A DNA stretch of 49,811 nucleotides from the NCBI GenBank assembly GCA_009784575.1, contig WRBK01000012.1, forward strand, positions 1 to 49,811. Reading direction: 5' to 3'. Positions 26,135 through 35,841 of this stretch are shown here, one piece after another. This DNA comes from Defluviitaleaceae bacterium. GTDB taxonomy: Bacteria > Bacillota > Clostridia > Lachnospirales > WRAX01. Every line of letters starts with the position of its first letter. The stretch's first letter is position 1. The position numbers and the translations under genes are program-made. The notes under the pieces were generated by a model. That model was given only the letters and a program-made list of their open reading frames with translations, was not told the origin of the DNA and ran no database searches.

Positions 26135-28318
26135 ATGCTAGATTTTTACAAAAAATGGGACAACGTAACCTTTGCTACCTTGGCTTTAGGCATAATGCTT
26201 TCAATATTATTCCTGGGCTACAATGTAGGTATGTCCGACCAGAGCGATTTTGGGCGTGTGATGGATGCTTCATCGCTCACCCATTATGTACACGACCGCG
26301 CATTTATTTTCATAGACCGCTACACAATTATTCTCGAGCCTAACTCTTTGCTATCCAATGCTTGGCGCATTATGTTTTCAGAAGAGGGTATAGAAAATTA
26401 CCCATCGATTCATCTTCTATTTGTGCGACTATCTGTTGTAGCAAATCTCTTTATCAACCGTATTATTGGTGCGCCGTTAGATGTTTATCGCATAGGCATA
26501 CTAGGAGGCATGACGGCGGTTATGTATGCCGCCCTGCTATACTGGCTATTTCGCCAAATTCGCCTACAAAACCCTATTTTAGACATTATAGCAAAGCTCG
26601 TCATCATTTTTATCGCTGTAGATGTTGGTTATATTGCCTATTTCAACTCATTTTTCAGCGAAAGCATACAAATCCTTGCTTTTATGATGCTTGTAGTATC
26701 TGGTATACGCATTTTCCGTGGGCATACGCATCCCCTTGATTTTGTATGGCTTGTTTTAGCATCCTTAATCTTTGGCTGGAGCAAATTTGTTAATATACCT
26801 ATCGCATTTATAATGATAGCTGTTTTTGCCGTTATCGTGATTTTCTCCGCCGATGTTGGATATAGGTTGCGGCGCGGCATTATTATTGGCGTTATCGCTC
26901 TTGCTGGGCTTGTTCCACTTATGCTTGTGTACAATGCCATTCCAGACTGGATGGATATAGACACCAATTACAACTCTGTATTTTTTGGCATTGTGAAAGA
27001 TGTGGATGATGCAACAGCACGTAGACATTTACAATCGTTAGGTCTTTCACCAGATATGGCGCAATTTGCATCCACAAACCGCTATGTAGCAGGTGCTGCA
27101 CCACTTTTCCGCGAGCTAGGCTTCGAGGAAGAATTTGAGAATATATCCAAAATGGATTTGCTGTTGTTTTATCTTCGTCACCCTGCCCTGCTATGGGCTA
27201 ATATCGAGATGTCAATAGCGCACAGCGGCATGATACGCCCATGGTACATCGCAAATTACGGTCATCAAGCCGAGCGACTTACGCCTTCTGATAATTTTTC
27301 TGGCTGGTCTTGGTTACGTGTACGCATGGCTTTCGACACCATGTGGGGCAGTATCATCCTTTGGCTTGCCTTTGCGGCGGCGTTTTTAACCAAGGCAATA
27401 GCTTATTTAAGTCACAATGGCAGACGAATGGCTATCGCTCTACTTTTGGCTATATTAGGAAGTGCCGCATATAGCGTAGTTGTGCAAATGATAGCCAATG
27501 GCGAGGCAGATTTGGCAAAGCATATGTTCGTTTATATTCAGTTTGCCGATTTTGCTTTTGTTGCACTAATAGTTGGATTATTGTACCATATCGACGAAAA
27601 TCCTAAGACTTTAAGGCTGGCGGAGCTTAAAGCATTGCACAATATACCGCGATTTGCTGTGCCTATTATTTGCATTATTGCACTCACAGTGCCATTATTG
27701 GTATCTTCCATCAGAGCCATATTGCCAATCACCATAACTCCTATAGATACAGCTAGACAAGGTGATATCGTGACCTTTGGCGAATTTGGCAGCCAAGACT
27801 TGCAGTGGCTAGTAATTGACGAAACCGCCGATGCATTAACATTATTCGCCATACAAGATGTAGCGCAGCTACCTTTTGATAGTGGCAATAGCAGTTTTTG
27901 GGTAGAATCCGATATCCGCGAATGGCTAAACAATGACTTTTTGAATGAAGTTTTCAATGATACTTACAGAATTGTGAATGCTGAGCGAGACCTTCTGCTC
28001 TCCATTAGAACACAAGAGCTTGCCACATCAGGCGACCGCGATTTCTATGCCTTCCACATACCGCGCTATGCTTTTCGTGGGGCTGACAGGGCATACAGCA
28101 TGGTGGTAGCAGACTATGTGCGCTTGCCTGGTGCTGACACAATGCAGACATTGTATGACATGGGTTCTAGCCATTATATTCGCGGCGGTTATTGGCTTGA
28201 AATCCCGCGCTTTTTGGATGGCGAGATGCCGCGGTATGTTACGCGTGATGGGCATATCATCATGCGAGATGCAATGAACTCAGCAGGCATACGACCAGTA
28301 ATCATAATTACACGATAG
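26135..28318 (+). CDS. GT-C-like membrane glycosyltransferase (WsfD-like) fused to DUF6273
   Basis: The 727-residue protein has ~11 membrane helices up to ~540. An early extracytoplasmic loop carries acidic residues (GMSDQSDFGRV), in the place where GT-C enzymes hold their catalytic Asp. The rest (~545-727) is an external DUF6273 domain: GDIVTFGEFGSQDLQWLVIDE, WLNNDFLNEVF, and a GIRPVIIITR end. WsfD-like proteins build wall glycans from lipid-linked sugars. AGGAGA precedes the ATG and the next gene is another GT-C protein 10 bases on, so the pair probably decorates a surface polymer. Confidence 0.72.
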   Translation: MLDFYKKWDNVTFATLALGIMLSILFLGYNVGMSDQSDFGRVMDASSLTHYVHDRAFIFIDRYTIILEPNSLLSNAWRIMFSEEGIENYPSIHLLFVRLSVVANLFINRIIGAPLDVYRIGILGGMTAVMYAALLYWLFRQIRLQNPILDIIAKLVIIFIAVDVGYIAYFNSFFSESIQILAFMMLVVSGIRIFRGHTHPLDFVWLVLASLIFGWSKFVNIPIAFIMIAVFAVIVIFSADVGYRLRRGIIIGVIALAGLVPLMLVYNAIPDWMDIDTNYNSVFFGIVKDVDDATARRHLQSLGLSPDMAQFASTNRYVAGAAPLFRELGFEEEFENISKMDLLLFYLRHPALLWANIEMSIAHSGMIRPWYIANYGHQAERLTPSDNFSGWSWLRVRMAFDTMWGSIILWLAFAAAFLTKAIAYLSHNGRRMAIALLLAILGSAAYSVVVQMIANGEADLAKHMFVYIQFADFAFVALIVGLLYHIDENPKTLRLAELKALHNIPRFAVPIICIIALTVPLLVSSIRAILPITITPIDTARQGDIVTFGEFGSQDLQWLVIDETADALTLFAIQDVAQLPFDSGNSSFWVESDIREWLNNDFLNEVFNDTYRIVNAERDLLLSIRTQELATSGDRDFYAFHIPRYAFRGADRAYSMVVADYVRLPGADTMQTLYDMGSSHYIRGGYWLEIPRFLDGEMPRYVTRDGHIIMRDAMNSAGIRPVIIITR

Positions 28319-28328
28319 AGGTGAATAA

Positions 28329-29561
28329 ATGTTGCACAAAATAATAGTTGCGGCTGTGGCTCTCGTCGCCAGAATAATAACGGCTTTGCTTTCCAACAAC
28401 CGACTTGACATAGCGGAGTATCATCGTTGGGCAATGTCTTTGCAAGATGGACTAACCTCGGCGTACAATCATATGCCCTACCTAGACTATCCCCCGCTCT
28501 ATATCCCTGTGCTGTATATAAAGGGAGCTATCATTAACGCGCTTTCGCTATCAGAATTACAAGCCTTTATTGTATTAAAATCCGCCACAATCTTAGTAGA
28601 TGTGGCGGCTTGTGTGTTGCTATATGTAATAATTTCTAAACGAGCAAGCATAAAGACGGCACTAATAGCATCTTTGGCATATGCCCTAAGCCCTGCCATA
28701 TTAATGAACACAGCTTGGTGGGGGCAGACAGATGGACAAATTATGTTTTTTGCTATACTCCTATGTTGTCTAATCGAGCAAAAACGTTGGAAAACAGCCG
28801 CCGCAATATGCGCTTTGGCAGCTCTAACAAAAATGCAAGGCGCGTTTTTGCTACCCATCTTGGGGTTGGAGCTCTTACGTACACGTAGCATCAAGAATAT
28901 CGCCCTTTCTGCCGCAACTTTTATCACCATCTTCATTATGGGTCTTTTACCTTATGCCCGTCACACAGGGGGACTTTTCGGCATTTTTAGTCGCATATAT
29001 CTTGAAAGCGCAGGGAAATATCCTGTTGCAAGCAACCGTGCGTTTAACTTTATGGCTCTTATAGGCGGCTCTATAACGCCAGATTATTACACGCCCATAG
29101 GTTCGCTAACATTTTTTACCATAGGCATTACCATTACAGCTATCGCCACTATGGCTTTTGCCATATATTACTTTACACGCAAAAACCCCGATGTATGGCT
29201 GGGTCTAGCAATGATAATCTACACAATCTTTATGTTTATGCCGCGCATGCATGAGCGTTATATGATTTATATCATTCCATTGCTTACCATACCCGCCTTT
29301 TGCACATATGCGGGCAAGCTGTGTCATGTGCTAAAAGGCTTGCTGACCATCGCAACCGTTATCATCTTCATAAACCACGCAATTCTTATGTGGGGTATGC
29401 TCAACCAGCCAACCCGCAGCTATTGGATTGAGCCTTTTGAGCAATTTGTCGTTGTAATGTCTGCTGTTAATTTTGTGCTGTATATTGTGACATGTGTGAT
29501 ATATGTTAAGGCACAAAAGCGGCACGAAGCCGCGCCGCTAAAATCCAGCTTCAAGCATTAA
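28329..29561 (+). CDS. GT-C mannosyltransferase-like membrane protein
   Basis: The 410-residue protein has ~10 membrane segments. The first loop contains DIAEYHRW and DYPPLYIPVLY, like the DxxxY...YPPL pattern of the Gpi18/DUF2029 GT-C branch. A MPRMHERYMIYIIPLL motif near 300 is also typical. It probably transfers a sugar from a polyprenyl phosphate carrier outside the membrane. It follows the WsfD-like gene by 10 bases. The stop overlaps that of the convergent lipoprotein gene. Confidence 0.8.
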   Translation: MLHKIIVAAVALVARIITALLSNNRLDIAEYHRWAMSLQDGLTSAYNHMPYLDYPPLYIPVLYIKGAIINALSLSELQAFIVLKSATILVDVAACVLLYVIISKRASIKTALIASLAYALSPAILMNTAWWGQTDGQIMFFAILLCCLIEQKRWKTAAAICALAALTKMQGAFLLPILGLELLRTRSIKNIALSAATFITIFIMGLLPYARHTGGLFGIFSRIYLESAGKYPVASNRAFNFMALIGGSITPDYYTPIGSLTFFTIGITITAIATMAFAIYYFTRKNPDVWLGLAMIIYTIFMFMPRMHERYMIYIIPLLTIPAFCTYAGKLCHVLKGLLTIATVIIFINHAILMWGMLNQPTRSYWIEPFEQFVVVMSAVNFVLYIVTCVIYVKAQKRHEAAPLKSSFKH

Positions 29562-30217
29562 TGGCAATCAGCCAAACAAAATGGTTGCTCGTGCAAGGAC
29601 AGCTCGCCTACCCAATGTGTAATCCAAGGCTCCCTGCCCATGTTCTCCCATTCCACGCGATATTCGCCATCATCAAGGCTAAAAAGACCAAGGTTGTAAA
29701 AAGCCTCTATCCATTCAGCATTCTCATAGGCGAACACATAGACCAAGCTGACCTCCCCGCTCCCAGCGCCGCTAATTGCGTACATAATCCAAGCCGTTAC
29801 ACCGTCTGGCATTTGTAATTGTAATCTTTCGTACATATCATGCTCAAATTGTTCTTTTTCAGCATTCCAACCTATATTAACACCAAGGTAAATCCGCTGT
29901 TCCGATTCATCCTCCATTTTAACGGCAACTATATTATATGCCGAACCAACTGCCGCCGTGGTTGACCTCCAGCACGAAGCTTGCTCTTTTAATGATTCCA
30001 TCTCTTGAGCCGTAAGAATTTCGCCTGTACTCAGCAGTTCGCTGTAATCAATAAAAACATATGTCTCATCAGCAATGGCATCAGGCCTAAACTTAACGCT
30101 TATTTGGGGCAATTCTACTATGCGCAAAAAATGCTCCCTCTCAAAAGAATCCCTTTGTGTACAGGCAGTGACAGATATAAGGATTATAAAAATTATAAAA
30201 ATGTTCGTCTTCTTCAT
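29558..30217 (-). CDS. Small predicted lipoprotein of unknown function
   Basis: The 219-residue protein has a lipoprotein signal (MKKTNIFIIFIILISVTAC, lipobox VTAC). The body has no recognised family; it is acidic and rich in Trp and Tyr, like small beta-rich surface proteins. I chose the ATG at 30217 because the longer ORF would spoil the signal peptide. The gene follows the tandem protease by ~37 bases on the same strand and may be its partner. Confidence 0.65.
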   Translation of the reverse strand: MKKTNIFIIFIILISVTACTQRDSFEREHFLRIVELPQISVKFRPDAIADETYVFIDYSELLSTGEILTAQEMESLKEQASCWRSTTAAVGSAYNIVAVKMEDESEQRIYLGVNIGWNAEKEQFEHDMYERLQLQMPDGVTAWIMYAISGAGSGEVSLVYVFAYENAEWIEAFYNLGLFSLDDGEYRVEWENMGREPWITHWVGELSLHEQPFCLADCH

Positions 30218-30254
30218 GCTAATATTGTAGCATAATTCTAGCAAAAACACAACT

Positions 30255-33200
30255 TCATCCCCGCAAAATATTAAAAGTCTGCATCAAATCCAATCGTCCA
30301 TAGCCCCATTGGTCATTAGGATATGCCACATTTGCATCACGCTGACAACCCTGCACCAAAAACGACCTTATTCGCAGATTATTAAGCATTGGGTAGTTAC
30401 CATCTACAACACCCCACTGCAGCATTAGGGCAGCAGCTCCTGTTGTTATTGCTGCCGCGACAGACGTTCCCGACATCTCCCCATAGCCAGCAGGATATAT
30501 CCCCAGCACATTCACACCAGGTGCTGTTAGCTCTGGTGATATCGACGGAAAGCGTGTCGGTCCCCATGATGATGCAGGGTATAGCGAGTTGTTCTTGGGG
30601 TCATACGCACCACAGGTAATAACTCCAAGGGCTGTTCCTGGCTGAACAATGGTATAGTTAGGCGAAGGCGTAATAAATTCCACATCATTGCTTATAAAGC
30701 CTGTCAGCGGCATCCAAATATGAAATTTACCGTGCAGCACTATGGTGGCATGTACATTAACCGTCCATATACCTGGTGTCGGTTCTTCTATTATAAGCTC
30801 TATTAGGTCGCTGCCACTACCTCCTGTGGGGAAAAAGTAGTTTATATTTACCGTAGACTTCTCCAGAACCAATTTTTGAGTAAAAAACTCCTCACGAAAC
30901 GCTATTTTTCTCAAGACCACCTCGCCCGTCGGGGACTTTACAGAGATGTACATTGTGTCTTGCGGCTTGCTCCAGATATATGCCGTGGCTGTAGGAACAT
31001 TTTCACCCACGCGTATCTCTATAGGCACTGTATCTCCTGCTTTTTCCAGACTGCCTTGCGTATGACGTTTTGTATTAGCTTCATTGCCCGCCGCTACACA
31101 TATAGCAATTCCAGATTTTCTTCCTAAGCTAGACAGATACTCCTCCATAAAAGTTACCCCATCATGACTACCGAAAGTAGTCCCTATAGACATGCATATC
31201 GCTAAAGGTCGCTGTAGTTGCGCCGCTTTTTTTGCTAGAAACTGTATTGCTAGCATGATATCTGATGAAGAGTACGCATTTTCCTGTTCTTCAGGCACAT
31301 GATACCGTCTTAGGTAAAACTCATTTGCTTTGCGCAATTTGACCATAATTATCTCAGAATCTGGTGCAGCACCAAGATAATCGCCTTCTTCACGCGATGC
31401 AGCAATAGAAGCCAGAAATGTGCCATGCCCCACGGTATCTCGATGCGGCAGCGCATCCAGCGAACTTTCGTTTTTTAATGCTTCATTAATCTCTCCTTGG
31501 TTATACACCCTACCAATATATACCTCGCTACCAGATATATTTTGTGCTGTTTGATCCCATATGGCGGCTATTTTGCTCGTACCATCTTCGTAGCGAAAGG
31601 CTTTGTTCGTGTAATCTATCCCCGTGTCTACAAAGCCAACCAAAACCCCGCGACCCTTCAAGTCAAGATATGGTCTTTGCTGTACTTGTAGTATACCTGA
31701 AGATATAAGGGCAGCTCTGCCAAGAAGTCCATACATGCGCGAAAAAATGCGTATGGAGCTAAGGTGCAGGCTTCTTACCAGAGCATCCAATCTATCCTCT
31801 GGCAGATAAACCACGAGCCAAGAGCCATCTATTTCTTCACCGATTTTTATATACGGTCTCTCAGCGGCATAATCCAAAAATTCTTTGTTGTTTACCATCA
31901 AAATATCTACAATACCAGGCATCACAGCATATTCCGCCAACGAAATCGTATCATAGTCCAAAATATTTCCTCTCGCCATGGCATCCATGCTATCAATCCC
32001 GAAATCTCGCAAATATTCCAAGGTACTATTTAGACATAATGTACCATATCCCCATAACTCATTGGGATACACCCTATTTGAGCTTCGCCCTGCACCCAAA
32101 TGCAAATAAGCCTTTAGCCGCTGACCATGCAGGTCTTTGTCATTGCCTTGCACTATACCCCATTGCATCAACAAAGCCGCCGCACCAGTTACAAAAGGTG
32201 CAGAGATGCTGGTACCGCTATAGCTATCGTACCCTCCACCCGCACTGGTTGCTAATACATTTACGCCAGGCGCAACAAGGTCTGGCTTTGCCTCCATGCT
32301 ATCTGCAAAGCCACGCCCACTAAATTCTGCATAACTATCTCGTGTGGCATCATATGCGCCTACGGCAATAACATTTTGTGCCGTGGCAGGCATGGTTACT
32401 GTAGCATCGGCATTTGGGCGCAAAAATGCCGTATCACGCCCCACTTCTTCTGCTGTAGGTAGCCAGATATTGTAATCCCCTATAACACTGTGTATAGATG
32501 TTATGATAATTCGCCAGTGACCTTGCATTATAGGCGCATTAGCCGAAGATGAAATTTCAATATAAATCATCTGGTCTGGATTATGGCTAGTCGGCTGACC
32601 CATATTTATGCTTATTTTCGCGCCGTCTATTGTCACAACGCGCTCATGGTCTGCATTACGCACTGCACCTGTGGTCTTGCCTAATGGGTTTACAATTTCT
32701 ATCAAAAACTCATCCGCAAAGTCTTTCCACATCACTATATAGAGCTTATATAGCCCGCCACCAACAACAAATTCCGCCACCTCGCTTTGCCCTGTAGTTA
32801 GCCTACCAGAGAAATGATGCCCAGCACTACCTTCATTTCCCGATGCTACAACTATGGACATTTTGGGCGTTGTGGCTATTTCATCCACATATTGTTCAAA
32901 AAGCGAGTTGCCATCATGCGCCCCTTCGTTAGTTCCATAGCTTATATTCACAGCAAATGGCTTGTTTTCAGCCTTTGCCATATCTGCCACAAATTTTAGC
33001 GCACGCATAAGGTCTGTAGTTCTGCCGCCCTGCACTAGCTTTACCGCCAAAATATCCGCCTTTGGTGCAACGCCCACCTCAAGACCCCCAGATGCCGCCC
33101 CATTACCAGCAGCCACCCCCGCTACAGCAGTGCCATGACCTATAGTATCGATTTGCGGAATCACACTAAGGGGGTCTGGCGATTGCAGGGCATGGTTTAT

Positions 33201-33608
33201 TTCGTCCGCTGTGTACAGATGCCCACTAGCAAAGCCTTTTGGAGGCGTACCCTTCGCTGTCATATCCCAAAGATGCGTTATGCGCGTAGTGCCGTCTGCG
33301 TGGCGAAAATCTGGGTGGGTATAATCTATACCGCTATCTATAATAGCAACGGTTGTCCCTTCGCCAGTAAGCCTAAAATTACGAACCACTTGTGTGATAC
33401 AAGCATGATAAAGCGATTCCGCCATGCGATGCAACAGCACCTTTGGTCTTTCTATGTATTCTATCTCCGAAAAATCCGCTAGCCTCGGAATATCATCTGG
33501 GTCTATCGTCAAGATAGCAAAGTGGTCGCTTAGCAATTCTAGTTTCGCGCCTAGGCTATTAGCTATATCCAATACATCGCCCCTATACCTTACAATAATT
33601 TCCACCAT
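30255..33608 (-). CDS. Tandem S8 (subtilase) protease, Csp-like, both halves with intact triads
   Basis: The 1117-residue protein is two subtilases in a row with no signal peptide. Half one has Asp91 (IIDSGIDY), His158 (GHGTAVAG), Asn258 and Ser467 (GTSISAP). Half two has Asp661 (VDTGIDY), His728 (GHGTFLAS), Asn842 and Ser1049 (GTSVAAA). Each half has a short prodomain-like start and a ~130-residue beta-rich insert before the Ser region, as in CspB of clostridia. Csp proteins cleave pro-SleC during germination. In C. difficile the fused CspBA has a dead second half, but here both look alive. Spore-related genes follow divergently. Role in germination is inferred. Confidence 0.85.
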   Translation of the reverse strand: MVEIIVRYRGDVLDIANSLGAKLELLSDHFAILTIDPDDIPRLADFSEIEYIERPKVLLHRMAESLYHACITQVVRNFRLTGEGTTVAIIDSGIDYTHPDFRHADGTTRITHLWDMTAKGTPPKGFASGHLYTADEINHALQSPDPLSVIPQIDTIGHGTAVAGVAAGNGAASGGLEVGVAPKADILAVKLVQGGRTTDLMRALKFVADMAKAENKPFAVNISYGTNEGAHDGNSLFEQYVDEIATTPKMSIVVASGNEGSAGHHFSGRLTTGQSEVAEFVVGGGLYKLYIVMWKDFADEFLIEIVNPLGKTTGAVRNADHERVVTIDGAKISINMGQPTSHNPDQMIYIEISSSANAPIMQGHWRIIITSIHSVIGDYNIWLPTAEEVGRDTAFLRPNADATVTMPATAQNVIAVGAYDATRDSYAEFSGRGFADSMEAKPDLVAPGVNVLATSAGGGYDSYSGTSISAPFVTGAAALLMQWGIVQGNDKDLHGQRLKAYLHLGAGRSSNRVYPNELWGYGTLCLNSTLEYLRDFGIDSMDAMARGNILDYDTISLAEYAVMPGIVDILMVNNKEFLDYAAERPYIKIGEEIDGSWLVVYLPEDRLDALVRSLHLSSIRIFSRMYGLLGRAALISSGILQVQQRPYLDLKGRGVLVGFVDTGIDYTNKAFRYEDGTSKIAAIWDQTAQNISGSEVYIGRVYNQGEINEALKNESSLDALPHRDTVGHGTFLASIAASREEGDYLGAAPDSEIIMVKLRKANEFYLRRYHVPEEQENAYSSSDIMLAIQFLAKKAAQLQRPLAICMSIGTTFGSHDGVTFMEEYLSSLGRKSGIAICVAAGNEANTKRHTQGSLEKAGDTVPIEIRVGENVPTATAYIWSKPQDTMYISVKSPTGEVVLRKIAFREEFFTQKLVLEKSTVNINYFFPTGGSGSDLIELIIEEPTPGIWTVNVHATIVLHGKFHIWMPLTGFISNDVEFITPSPNYTIVQPGTALGVITCGAYDPKNNSLYPASSWGPTRFPSISPELTAPGVNVLGIYPAGYGEMSGTSVAAAITTGAAALMLQWGVVDGNYPMLNNLRIRSFLVQGCQRDANVAYPNDQWGYGRLDLMQTFNILRG

Positions 33609-33764
33609 AAATACTCACCTCATCATAATTATATGTTTACAGCCCGCCCATATTGTGGTATCATTACTAATATAAGGATGTGTTTACCATCTAGCTATCG
33701 TCGTTTCCAGAACGGTTCGCATTTTTTCACCCTAATGGTAAATAGGTTCTAAGAGGGGAAATAT

Positions 33765-33989
33765 ATGGAATACTGCTTGTGCATAAAACCAAATGATAAA
33801 AATCTTCTGCATATTGTGAAACAAAGTGACCTAAGGAGTGTTCATTATGCAGCGTATAGCGTTATAGCAACCGCATCTGACGAGCCTGAGGCTTTTTCTA
33901 TTGTTGCTGAATTGGTGCAGGATTTTTGTGATGCCCATGGCACAGATTTTTCTTTTTTTCATAATTGGGCTAAGGAGGTTCGCACATGA
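33765..33989 (+). CDS. Small protein of unknown function
   Basis: This 74-residue soluble protein is acidic, with CLCIKPND at the start and DFSFFHNW near the end. AGAGGGG lies 8 bases before the ATG at 33765. The stop overlaps the Lit-like gene by 4 bases (ATGA), which supports it as a real gene and the head of the envelope/spore operon. No family recognised. Confidence 0.6.
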   Translation: MEYCLCIKPNDKNLLHIVKQSDLRSVHYAAYSVIATASDEPEAFSIVAELVQDFCDAHGTDFSFFHNWAKEVRT

Positions 33990-34687
33990 AATCAATACCA
34001 AAGCCTATATTCGTAGCTATTGGCATTATTGGTGGTCTCTGCCTTATCACACTGTTACTTTATTTTGCCGTTATCGTACCTTCTTTTGGTATGTGGTTTT
34101 ATAGTTGGCAGTATAATGTCAATGACACCTACAATGTAGTAAATATGACACATGATGACCTGCATGAGGTTACACGCCATATGATACGCTATATGCAGGG
34201 GCATCTTGACCGCGACTATGGACTGCAAATTATAACAACAGTTGGTGGTCAGCCACGCTATTTTTTTAGCGATATAGAGATACGTCATATGGTTGATGTT
34301 TATGACCTTTTTGCTATAGGTTTTATTATCCGCAATGTGGCGACTATTGCGCTTTTGCTTTGTACGGCATTTTTTGCCATCTTCGGGCGCGATAGGTTGC
34401 ATCAGTTGTTTGTTGGTTTACAGATTGCATCTGTAGCTGTTTTTGCTACATTGGCAACAACGGCACTCCTTATTGCTATAAATTGGCACAGAGCCTTTGT
34501 TATCTTTCACGAAATTTTCTTTGATAATGACTATTGGATACTGGATAGGCGCGTAGATTTGCTGATAAATATTGTGCCATACGACTTTTTCATCACACTT
34601 TCTACGGTTATTGGTGGCTTTTTTGCCGCTGGGCTTGCAATAATTTTTGGCGCATCTGCTTTGCTAAAAAGGAGGGTTAGCGATTAG
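33986..34687 (+). CDS. DUF1461 membrane protein, Lit-like lipoprotein transacylase
   Basis: This 233-residue protein has four membrane segments (near 7-30, 110-135, 140-165, 205-228) and the TIGR01906/DUF1461 motif FVIFHEIFFDNDYWILD with conserved His and Asp residues. One DUF1461 branch is Lit, which moves an acyl chain within lipoproteins. Another is uncharacterised. Motif match is good; the catalytic claim is family-based. It heads a DUF2953-gerW-degV run. Confidence 0.72.
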   Translation: MKSIPKPIFVAIGIIGGLCLITLLLYFAVIVPSFGMWFYSWQYNVNDTYNVVNMTHDDLHEVTRHMIRYMQGHLDRDYGLQIITTVGGQPRYFFSDIEIRHMVDVYDLFAIGFIIRNVATIALLLCTAFFAIFGRDRLHQLFVGLQIASVAVFATLATTALLIAINWHRAFVIFHEIFFDNDYWILDRRVDLLINIVPYDFFITLSTVIGGFFAAGLAIIFGASALLKRRVSD

Positions 34688-34694
34688 TATTGTT

Positions 34695-35447
34695 TTGTCA
34701 ATAATCCTAACAACCCTTGCCGTTATAGGCATTGTAATAGCCGCAATTATCGGGCTATTGCTTGTTTTGTTTGCCATTGCCCTTTTATGCAAATTTACAT
34801 ATAAGGTAAAGATAGTGAAGGCAAGTAAAGATGCGCAGTGGGAATATGATATACGCATACGATGGCTCTTCGGCTTAATCAAAAGAGCGGCAAAAAGCAG
34901 CGATATTGCCGTAGAGGCGGCTCTTAGCCGCCCACTCCCCGAGCAACCGAAGCCCGCAGCGAAACCCGAAAAATCAAACAAGCGTAAAAAACCAGAAAAA
35001 TCTAAGAAACTAGAAAAGCCAGAAAAACCAAATAGGTTAGACACCCTCAAAACACTAGACTTTAACACCGCATTCCGCATTACGGGTTACACATTTTCAC
35101 TAGCCAAAAAAATCTTCACCACTTTTGTGCCAAAACGCGCCGTTGTACGTGGGCGATACGGCACAGAAAACCCCGCAACAACAGGCAAAGTGTTAGCGGC
35201 GGTATATGCCGCATCGGCAGCATTATCTATAGAAACACATATAGAAGGCGATTTTGAAAACGAAGCATTAGAGTTAGACATACGTATGCTTGGATATTTT
35301 CGGCTATGGGCGGTTTTCTGGCCTGTGGTTAGATATATAATAAGACCAGAGATATGGAGATTAATTTTCCCTAAAAAGGTCAAGAAAACCAAAGAAACGA
35401 AAATGAAGAATAAAATGGAGGTTGACGAAAATGGCAACGGAATTTAG
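34695..35447 (+). CDS. DUF2953 domain membrane protein (YtfI-like)
   Basis: The 250-residue protein has one N-terminal membrane helix (LTTLAVIGIVIAAIIGLLLV), a Lys/Pro/Glu-rich linker (~80-112) and the DUF2953 core. Genes of this family sit beside gerW/ytfJ in Bacillus, as here. Start choice is awkward: AGGAGGG at 34670 is 18 bases before the TTG at 34695, but only 6 before an ATT at 34683 in frame, so the true start could be ATT. It overlaps gerW by 17 bases. Confidence 0.78.
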   Translation: MSIILTTLAVIGIVIAAIIGLLLVLFAIALLCKFTYKVKIVKASKDAQWEYDIRIRWLFGLIKRAAKSSDIAVEAALSRPLPEQPKPAAKPEKSNKRKKPEKSKKLEKPEKPNRLDTLKTLDFNTAFRITGYTFSLAKKIFTTFVPKRAVVRGRYGTENPATTGKVLAAVYAASAALSIETHIEGDFENEALELDIRMLGYFRLWAVFWPVVRYIIRPEIWRLIFPKKVKKTKETKMKNKMEVDENGNGI

Positions 35448-35841
35448 CAGCAATATTGCAAATATGTTTGAGAAGCTGGATGGTTTTGTATCCACAAAAA
35501 CTGTTGTGGGTGAGCCTATCACGGCTGGCGGCGTTACAATTATACCCCTTGTTGATGTTAATTTTGGCATGGGTGGCGGCAGTGCTGGCGCAAGCGATGG
35601 CGATGACAAAGCTAAAAAAGGCATGAAAAGCGGCGGTGGCATGGGCGCAAATATCAAGCCTTCTGCTGTTTTGGTGATATCGGATGGCAATGTTCAGCTT
35701 GTAAACATCAAGCATCAAGACAGTGTAAACAAACTGATAGACCTCATACCGTCCATCGCATCAAAATTTGACCTAAGTTCTATGTTCAACAAAAAAAATA
35801 AAGATTACACCGAACCAACCGAGGGAGGGGAACAGCAATGA
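35431..35841 (+). CDS. gerW: GerW family sporulation protein (YtfJ)
   Basis: The 136-residue protein is a GerW/YtfJ member: FEKLDGFVSTKTVVGEPI, VTIIPLVDVNFGMGGGSA, a Gly-rich stretch and then ISDGNVQLVNIK. YtfJ is made in the forespore and affects L-alanine germination in Bacillus. Together with the spoIVA remnant it is the best evidence here for endospore formation. The ATG follows TGGAGG, and the stop overlaps the degV start. Confidence 0.93.
   Translation: MATEFSSNIANMFEKLDGFVSTKTVVGEPITAGGVTIIPLVDVNFGMGGGSAGASDGDDKAKKGMKSGGGMGANIKPSAVLVISDGNVQLVNIKHQDSVNKLIDLIPSIASKFDLSSMFNKKNKDYTEPTEGGEQQ

Noticed and set aside
33609-33764. Sporulation (sigma-G or sigma-K) promoter for the S8 gene
   Set aside because: CATATAAT is present, but no matching -35 element at the right distance.
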